Shown here: positions 59,017 through 64,000 of the stretch, one piece after another | How positions within the stretch are numbered: the first letter of the stretch is position 1 | Layout of the letters: each line of letters starts with the position of its first letter | NCBI RefSeq assembly: GCF_025847205.1 | Contig: NZ_JAOYTH010000002.1 | Span: 186,001 to 250,000 of the forward strand | DNA length: 64,000 bases | Origin: Pararhizobium sp. YC-54 | GTDB taxonomy: Bacteria; Pseudomonadota; Alphaproteobacteria; Rhizobiales; Rhizobiaceae | Direction: 5' to 3' | Program-made: the position numbers and the translations under genes | Notes under the pieces: model-generated | What the model saw: only the letters and a program-made list of their open reading frames with translations | Databases searched by the model: none | Told to the model about the DNA's origin: nothing

Positions 59017-59913
59017 TCAGGGCTGAAACTGTTGCTTGCGCGTCAGCACCAGAAGCAGGACCAGGAACGAGAAGATCGCAAAATCGCGCCACAGCATCGG
59101 CCCATAGGCGCTCCATAGCGTTTCGCTCAAGCCCATCGCTGCCGCCCCGGCCGCTGCCAGAAGCGGCGCCGTCTGTCCACCGATGGCGGCAATGAACAGC
59201 ACCTTGACCCCGAACACGATACCGGCGCCGAAATCCATCGTGCCGTAGTAGGACGTCGCCAGAATGCCGGCGATCGCCGCCAGCAGCGCCGAAAACCCAT
59301 AAGCAGCAAGAAATACGCGCCTGCCATCGACGCCGCAAAGCGCTGCCGCTCCGGTATCGTCCGACACCGCCCGCCACGAGCGGCCCCAGGCGGAACGCGC
59401 CAGAAACAGATGCCCCGCCCCGACCACGGCCAGCATCAAGGCGGTGTTCAACAGCTGGATCACCGTCAGCGTCACGGGGAATTGCGGATCGGGAAAGAGT
59501 GTCAGCGGCGTGTTGAGGAAGGGCGGCAGCCAGAGGCTGCGGGTCTCCGCCGCGATCCGCGACAGTTCCATCAGCACCAGCGCCACCCCAAGCGAGGCCA
59601 CCACCACCGTGTTGGCTGACGTTGTCGCAAGCCTGTGCATGATCGAGCGGCCGATCAACAGGCCGGCGCCCAGCGTATAAACCAGCGACATGACAGCCCC
59701 GAGCGCCAGTGCCGCAGGCAGCACCAGCCACAGACGGTTCCAGGCGAAATCGGAAAACAACAGAAAAATCTGGCCGGCAAACCCGAACAGCGCGCCGTAG
59801 GTCAGATCGGCCCGCCGGGTCACCGAAAAGGCGATCGAATAACCGAAGGCAAGCAGCGCATAGAGAGCTGCGATAGGCAGGGCACTGGCAAGCTGCTGGA
59901 GAAAATAGGCCAT
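59017..59913 (-). CDS. Branched-chain amino-acid-type ABC permease (LivH-like), orphan
   Basis: A 298-residue inner-membrane permease of the LivH family with about nine hydrophobic segments and the ALYALLAFGYSIAFSVTRRADLTYGALFGF opening. The EAA-like loop is near SAWGRSWRAVSDDTGAAALCGVDGRRVFLAAYG. No ATPase, second permease or binding protein lies nearby, so it either works with distant subunits or has another job. The start is ATG 59913. It is convergent with moaE and divergent from the CGNR regulator, sharing a 65-bp promoter region. Confidence 0.85.
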   Translation of the reverse strand: MAYFLQQLASALPIAALYALLAFGYSIAFSVTRRADLTYGALFGFAGQIFLLFSDFAWNRLWLVLPAALALGAVMSLVYTLGAGLLIGRSIMHRLATTSANTVVVASLGVALVLMELSRIAAETRSLWLPPFLNTPLTLFPDPQFPVTLTVIQLLNTALMLAVVGAGHLFLARSAWGRSWRAVSDDTGAAALCGVDGRRVFLAAYGFSALLAAIAGILATSYYGTMDFGAGIVFGVKVLFIAAIGGQTAPLLAAAGAAAMGLSETLWSAYGPMLWRDFAIFSFLVLLLVLTRKQQFQP

Positions 59914-59941
59914 GACACATCCGCTGATGACAAAGTCATTA

Positions 59942-59969
59942 TAACTGGTAAAATACGTTTTACCAGTTA
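59942..59969. promoter_or_regulatory. Perfect palindrome between the LivH and CGNR genes
   Basis: TAACTGGTAAAA and TTTTACCAGTTA arms of 12 bp around a TACG centre, midway between two divergent starts (59913 and 59979). It is a probable operator, most likely for the CGNR protein. Confidence 0.8.
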
Positions 59970-59978
59970 GGATATTGC

Positions 59979-60539
59979 ATGACGTTTTCCTGGACCCAGC
60001 ACCGCTTTGCCGGTGGAGCGCTTGCTCTCGATGTCGCCAATTCGGTGATCCTGCGCTTCGACGCTGAACGGCGGATCGACCGTTATGCCGATCCCGTTGC
60101 GATGATCGACTTTGCCGCCGCGGCCAACCGTTTCTCTGCCGAAAAGGAACTGTTCGGGCCGCTGGAACCTGTTGCACTGGAAAATCAAAGCGCATTTCTG
60201 GACTTGCGCGAGGCGACCGACCGGCATTTTCGCGCCGCAATACTCGGCACCTCAACCGGTGAACACCTGGCCAACCTGCTCGATGCGGCATCCACCATCA
60301 TCCGCAGGCATCCGGCAAAAACCGCCCACACGCCGCTCGATGCCGCCACGGCCCGCTCGGCGCTGATGCTGGCGATGGCCAACGAACCGGAGCGGCTGAA
60401 AATCTGCCCCAATTGCCAATGGCTGTTTGTGGACCGAAGCCGCAACCGCAGCCGCACCTGGTGCGACATGACCGTATGCGGCAACCGCGTCAAGGCGAAC
60501 CGCCATTACCGGCGCCAGAAGAAGGAGTTGACCGCATGA
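59979..60539 (+). CDS. CGNR zinc-finger/ABATE-domain regulator
   Basis: A 186-residue protein with an N-terminal ABATE-like domain (FAGGALALDVANSV) and a C-terminal CGNR zinc finger: CPNCQWLFVDRSRNRSRTWCDMTVCGNRVKANRHYRR, in which four cysteines bind zinc and CGNR gives the name. Such proteins are thought to be transcription regulators. The palindrome ends 9 bp before its start codon. The stop overlaps the next gene's start (ATGA). Confidence 0.88.
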   Translation: MTFSWTQHRFAGGALALDVANSVILRFDAERRIDRYADPVAMIDFAAAANRFSAEKELFGPLEPVALENQSAFLDLREATDRHFRAAILGTSTGEHLANLLDAASTIIRRHPAKTAHTPLDAATARSALMLAMANEPERLKICPNCQWLFVDRSRNRSRTWCDMTVCGNRVKANRHYRRQKKELTA

Positions 60540-61051
60540 CTGCCAAGCGCCTCACCCTTGCGGCCACGCTTCTGACAGCCGTCACCGTTGTTTCCGCCTG
60601 CCAGCGCGAGACCGGTCCGGACCCGCTCGAACTCACCGGCAAGATATTCATCTTCAACTACCGCCTCGCCTACGCCACCTACATGATCACGCTGGCCAAG
60701 ACCGAACCGGTTCCGGATGGCAGCACCGTTACCGCCACATTCGAAAATCCGGCGGGCGGCCCGCCCCTGACGCTCGACCGCAAGCTGTTTCCAAAGCTCG
60801 ACAAAGTCGTGCTCGAAAGCCCCGACATCACCTGCGTCAAGAAGCAGAGGCCCTATGCGGTGACGATCGAGGTCAGGGGGCCGGACGGCGCCATCCTGCA
60901 GACGCTCAAAACCACCGTTGTCTCCAATCTCGACCAGGACATCATGCCGGCGCAAGCGCTGGTGGTCGGCCCGGCCTATGACAAGAACCCGGACGTCTTC
61001 AAGAACGGCAAGACGCCGGAGCATTTCGAAACGGCCAAGTGCCCGACTTAA
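60536..61051 (+). CDS. Lipoprotein of unknown function
   Basis: A 171-residue exported lipoprotein: TLAATLLTAVTVVSAC ends in a lipobox with Cys22. The mature region has strand pairs such as VPDGSTVTATFENPAGGPPLTLDRKLFP and PYAVTIEVRGPDGAILQTLKTTV, resembling an Ig-like fold. Function unknown. It is translationally coupled to the CGNR gene. A hairpin with some T-run follows at 61075-61106. Confidence 0.75.
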   Translation: MTAKRLTLAATLLTAVTVVSACQRETGPDPLELTGKIFIFNYRLAYATYMITLAKTEPVPDGSTVTATFENPAGGPPLTLDRKLFPKLDKVVLESPDITCVKKQRPYAVTIEVRGPDGAILQTLKTTVVSNLDQDIMPAQALVVGPAYDKNPDVFKNGKTPEHFETAKCPT

Positions 61052-61074
61052 ATTGGGTGCCGTGCCCGCCATAA

Positions 61075-61106
61075 CGCAAAAAGCCGGAGCGTTTCCGCCC
61101 CGGCTT
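61075..61106. terminator. Hairpin between the lipoprotein gene and ndk
   Basis: AAAAAGCCGG/CCGGCTT arms with an imperfect stem (CAAAAAGCCGGAGCG...CGCCCCGGCTTATTG) and some flanking A/T. It could terminate both converging genes. Confidence 0.5.
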
Positions 61107-61154
61107 ATTGCTATTCTTTTCAAATCCTTCGGGCCAAAACCCTCAGAGATTGAT

Positions 61155-61577
61155 TCAGCCGACGATTTCGGTGTCGGAGAACCAGTACTTGATTTCTTGG
61201 GCAGCGGTTTCCGGAGCGTCCGAACCGTGAACCGAATTTTCGCCGATCGACAGAGCGTGGGTCTTGCGGATCGTGCCTTCGTCGGCGTTTGCCGGGTTGG
61301 TCGCACCCATGATTTCGCGGTTCTTCAGGATGGCGCCTTCGCCTTCGAGAACCTGAACGATGGTCGGGCCGGAGGTCATGCCTTCAACCAGTTCACCAAA
61401 GAAGGGGCGTTCCTTGTGAACGGCGTAAAAGCCTTCAGCTTGACGCGTGCTCATCCAGACGCGCTTGGAAGCCACAACGCGCAGACCTGCGTCTTCGAGC
61501 ATCTTGGTGATGGCGCCCGTCAGATTGCGCTTGGTTGCGTCCGGCTTGATCATCGAAAATGTGCGTTCAATCGCCAT
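61155..61577 (-). CDS. ndk: Nucleoside diphosphate kinase
   Basis: Equilibrates NDPs and NTPs via a phospho-histidine. The 140-residue protein starts [18 protein letters not shown] and contains EREFFGEL-type sequence ([17 protein letters not shown]). The active-site [16 protein letters not shown] carries the catalytic His. The start at 61577 is chosen; longer in-frame sequence to 61655 is not conserved. Confidence 0.97.
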   Translation of the reverse strand: MAIERTFSMIKPDATKRNLTGAITKMLEDAGLRVVASKRVWMSTRQAEGFYAVHKERPFFGELVEGMTSGPTIVQVLEGEGAILKNREIMGATNPANADEGTIRKTHALSIGENSVHGSDAPETAAQEIKYWFSDTEIVG

Positions 61578-61703
61578 TGTCTCAATTCCCTTGGTTTTTC
61601 GTGGGTTTTTCCGTGAATTTGGCGGTTCAATAGCCGCCAATTCCGCGCAAAACAAGGGGGAGACTGAGGTAGCTGCTGAAAAGTGTGACAGCGCGGCGAA
61701 GTT

Positions 61704-62393
61704 TCACGCCGCTGTCACAGAACGTCCCACACCGTCGTAGAGGTCGAGGCAACGCTCGAACCATTCCTTCACCGGGTCGCCGTCTTCAAGAATCCTCTTC
61801 CGCGACGTGATGCGCGCCCATTGCAGCGGACCAAAGACGATATAGTCGGCAAACAGCGGCGCGTCGCCACCGATGAAGGGCTGCTTCTTCAGCATGGTGC
61901 GCAGCGGCTCCAGCTTGCCGGCAAAGGCACGCAATTCCTCTGCACCCGTTTCCGCAACCGCCTCCAGGCTGGTTCCGAAACGGACTTCGCGCGACGTGCG
62001 GAAATAGGCCTGATCGATCGGGTCAAGGCCGTCATGAATATCCATCAAAATGATGCGCACCAGCGATGTATGCAGCGTCATCAGCGACCAGCTCTCGATA
62101 AACCGCGCTATGGCCTTGCCGCCCTCGCCGCCAAACAGCGACGGACGATCCGGATAGGTCTTCTCCAGATACAGCGCGATTTCGAAACTGTCGCCGACCA
62201 GTCGGTCCCCGTCGCGCAGCAACGGCACGATCTTGGTAGCGGCGTTCTCGATCACCGGTATCTGTGTAAAGCCCACCGGCTTGGTATCGTGATCCAGCCC
62301 CTTGTGGGCGAGCGACAGAACCGTCTTCCAGGCATGGGGGGAAAACGGGCGGCTCCGGTCAGCCCCGCAGAGCGCATAGAGAGTGCGGTTCAT
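61704..62393 (-). CDS. Glutathione S-transferase family protein
   Basis: A 229-residue GST-fold protein. The thioredoxin-like N domain (MNRTLYALCGADRSRPFSPHAWKTVLSLAHKG) includes a Cys/Ser-rich region where the catalytic residue would lie, and VGDSFEIALYLEKTYPDRPSLFGG matches the GST linker. The C-terminal helical domain contains FIGGDAPLFADYIVFGPLQWARI. Substrate unknown. It lies upstream of ndk on the same strand with 126 bp between. Confidence 0.85.
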   Translation of the reverse strand: MNRTLYALCGADRSRPFSPHAWKTVLSLAHKGLDHDTKPVGFTQIPVIENAATKIVPLLRDGDRLVGDSFEIALYLEKTYPDRPSLFGGEGGKAIARFIESWSLMTLHTSLVRIILMDIHDGLDPIDQAYFRTSREVRFGTSLEAVAETGAEELRAFAGKLEPLRTMLKKQPFIGGDAPLFADYIVFGPLQWARITSRKRILEDGDPVKEWFERCLDLYDGVGRSVTAA

Positions 62394-62537
62394 GTCGTGT
62401 CCTTATTTTCGTTTCATCAGCCAACGCCTATTCCAGACCAGCGGTCACGAACAATCAAATCAGTAAATTTCATGGGTTCCATCACCCACCGCGATGCGAA
62501 TGCACTGTAGACTGCTAAAAACCGCAAGGAGGCCGCA

Positions 62538-63053
62538 ATGCTTGATCACTACCGGATGTTTGCCGACTACAACCGTTGGGCCAATCGCCTGCTTTATACC
62601 GCCGCCGCCAACCTCAGTGACGCGCATTATCGCGAAAACAAAGGCGCCTTCTTCGGCTCGCTGCACGCGACATTCAACCATGTCCTTGCCGCCGACCGGA
62701 TCTGGATGAAGCGCTTCACCGGCACCGGTGAGGCACCCACCTCGCTCGACACCATCCTGTTTGACGATCTCGCCAGCCTCTCGCCGGCGCGGGCGACCGA
62801 AGACGAACGCATCATCGCCTGGATTGCCGGTCTCACCGAGGACGGCCTTGCCGGCCGCTTCACCTATACGCCGGTCACCAACCCCTTACCCGTCACCCAG
62901 CGCCTCGCCCCGCCGCTCGCCCACTTCTTCAACCACCAGACCCACCATCGCGGCCAGTGCCACATGACACTGACGGCGCTGGGCGGGCCGAGCCTTGCAT
63001 TGGACATGAGCTATTTCCTGCGGACACCGGAACACCGGCACTATGCCGATTGA
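62538..63053 (+). CDS. DinB-family metal-dependent hydrolase/transferase
   Basis: A 171-residue DinB-like four-helix protein. The first metal-ligand helix is FGSLHATFNHVLAADRIW, and the second motif is HFFNHQTHHRGQCHMTL, together giving the histidine triad. DinB relatives use metal for thiol-transferase or hydrolase chemistry; the substrate is unknown. Start 62538 follows AAGGAGGCC. Confidence 0.88.
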   Translation: MLDHYRMFADYNRWANRLLYTAAANLSDAHYRENKGAFFGSLHATFNHVLAADRIWMKRFTGTGEAPTSLDTILFDDLASLSPARATEDERIIAWIAGLTEDGLAGRFTYTPVTNPLPVTQRLAPPLAHFFNHQTHHRGQCHMTLTALGGPSLALDMSYFLRTPEHRHYAD

Positions 63054-63132
63054 GTAAACGCCGGAAATCATTTGGTTCTTCGCGACAGTCACATCATCGT
63101 CACAAGGTTTGAGCAAGTCAGGCGCGCCATTA

Positions 63133-63169
63133 TCCTCCTTGATTTTTGACTGAGGAGGAGGATGACGCC
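63133..63169 (+). promoter_or_regulatory. Possible Shine-Dalgarno-sequestering hairpin
   Basis: TCCTCCT at 63133-63139 can pair with AGGAGGA at 63153-63159 or 63156-63162. The latter is the ribosome binding site of the gene starting at 63170, with 7-nt spacing. This would mask initiation in a stem with a loop of about 13-16 nt. Confidence 0.4.
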
Positions 63170-63391
63170 ATGGATTGGTATCCCATCGAGGCACTTGAAG
63201 CTGGAAAGCTTGCCGTGCTGCATTTTGCCAATCAGGACGAGCAGCGCTGGGTCGGATATATCCATGGTGACGGCGTCTGCCATTGGCCGGAAAACGTTTC
63301 GGGACGCCGGCCGGATGGCTGGCAGGATCTCTCGGCCCTCTTCGCCGCCCTGCCGGACAGCGCAAAACAGATCGTCTCGAAGGCGCTATAG
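63170..63391 (+). CDS. Small conserved-looking protein, unknown
   Basis: A 73-residue cytoplasmic protein (MDWYPIEALEAGKLAVLHFANQDEQRWVGYIHGDGVCHWPENVSGRRPDGWQDL...). It is Trp-rich with one Cys and has a beta-hairpin feel. I do not recognise the family. The strong GGAGGAGGA site six to eight bases upstream supports this start. It lies between the DinB gene and a probable cyclase. Confidence 0.65.
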   Translation: MDWYPIEALEAGKLAVLHFANQDEQRWVGYIHGDGVCHWPENVSGRRPDGWQDLSALFAALPDSAKQIVSKAL

Positions 63392-63499
63392 GTGCCGCGC
63401 CTGAAACTTCGCATCCCTTTGTCAGTCTTTTAATCCCGATGCGGTATCAGCTGTGTCTTGCAACCGCAGCACTTCAAGCGGCCTTGTGAGGGATACACG

Positions 63500-64000
63500 A
63501 TGACGGTCAAGCCACAGAACGACGGCAATCAGGCACAGAATGCCGCGATCCTGCTCAAGGTCGCCCAGACCATGGCAAAGCTCGGCGTTGCCGCTTTCCC
63601 GCGCAATTACGAGCTGTTCTACGAGGCCCTGTCCGGCAGCAATCCGCAGCTGACCCGGGACGTTGCAGCCCTTGGCGCCCGCCCGGCGCAAAACCAGATC
63701 GAGCAGATCGGCGTCAAACATCACCTTTCCGGCTTTGCCGCGATCGCGACGGAGACGATCCGTGCCGATACCGCCCGCTCGATCTCCGCAGTCAGCCATG
63801 CCTTGAAGGACAGCATTGCCAGGAAGGAAGTCTTTGCCGGGATGCTGCGCAGTTTTATTGCCCGGCTGGAAACCGATCCGGTCGCCGGCATGTCCGATTT
63901 CGCCGATGACGCCGCGCGCCTGCGCGACGCGGTCGCCGTGTTCGAGCGCGAGGAAAAGGCTTTTGCCAATGCCATGAACGAGACGGTGGCCCAGCTCGGC
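63500..64000 (+). CDS. Probable diguanylate cyclase, N-terminal part (cut by window end)
   Basis: An open frame from ATG 63500, with GAGGGA upstream, runs to the window edge without a stop; 167 codons are visible. The sequence MTVKPQNDGNQAQNAAILLKVAQTMAKLGVAAFPRNYELFYEALSG... resembles the N-terminal sensor-like region of rhizobial GGDEF proteins. No GGDEF motif is reached, so the call rests on recollection of this family alone. The 108 bp before it (63392-63499) hold no gene. Confidence 0.5.
   Translation, partial: MTVKPQNDGNQAQNAAILLKVAQTMAKLGVAAFPRNYELFYEALSGSNPQLTRDVAALGARPAQNQIEQIGVKHHLSGFAAIATETIRADTARSISAVSHALKDSIARKEVFAGMLRSFIARLETDPVAGMSDFADDAARLRDAVAVFEREEKAFANAMNETVAQLG

Overview
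The window looks like chromosomal backbone of a Rhizobiaceae-type alphaproteobacterium (Rhizobium/Agrobacterium/Neorhizobium relatives). The evidence is the high GC, dense coding, and gene neighbourhoods familiar from rhizobial main chromosomes: DUF177-plsX-fabH, glyA-nrdR-ribD-ribE, ribH-nusB, ldtR next to an L,D-transpeptidase, hdaA-ppk-ppx, purMN, and uvrC-pgsA-moaDE. The species cannot be fixed from sequence reading alone. I saw no rRNA, tRNA, CRISPR array, prophage or intact insertion sequence.

Layout. 0-4.3 kb: lipid synthesis genes plsX and fabH behind DUF177, a cytochrome bc1 assembly chaperone homologue and BamE. 4.3-14.5 kb: H+-pyrophosphatase, an MFS carrier, nusB-ribH, then a cupin/GNAT/VOC trio lying between ribH and ribE-ribD-nrdR-glyA. 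14.5-19.2 kb: L,D-transpeptidase, its presumed regulator LdtR, a small membrane protein and an adenylate cyclase with a duplicated membrane hairpin. 19.5-26.1 kb: hemB, an RDD protein, the N-end-rule transferase bpt, an EamA exporter, an AbrB/Doc toxin-antitoxin pair with its own palindrome, and parC. 26.3-37.6 kb: secreted proteins, aspS, an MFS carrier, a Tat-exported multicopper oxidase, rnd, a second membrane cyclase and a phytase-like esterase. 37.7-45.3 kb: ppx-ppk-hdaA-AI-2E exporter divergent from purMN. 45.3-51.7 kb: an antitoxin with a wrecked PIN toxin, Nudix, a molybdoenzyme, rlmJ, RNase T2, a glutathione transferase and a MITE-like element. 51.7-64 kb: an outer-membrane barrel, pteridine-reductase-like SDR plus uvrC, pgsA-moaD-moaE, a divergent LivH/CGNR pair around a perfect palindrome, ndk, GST, DinB, and the start of a probable diguanylate cyclase cut by the window edge.

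How the genes work together. Coupled operons with 1-5 bp overlaps or gaps include plsX-fabH, ribD-ribE, ribH-nusB, antitoxin-doc, purM-purN, the small secreted protein-RNase T2, SDR-uvrC, pgsA-moaD-moaE and CGNR-lipoprotein. Polyphosphate turnover (ppk, ppx) sits beside the replication brake hdaA. Riboflavin synthesis is split over two clusters.

The least explained DNA is not protein-coding: a 270-bp element with perfect 33-bp terminal inverted repeats and two internal hairpins (51397-51666), and two copies in opposite orientation of a ~110-bp double-hairpin mosaic repeat (12519-12630 and 36078-36186). Perfect palindromes at the Doc module (23123-23151) and the CGNR regulator (59942-59969) are probable operators. 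All functional calls rest on reading motifs; no database search was run.
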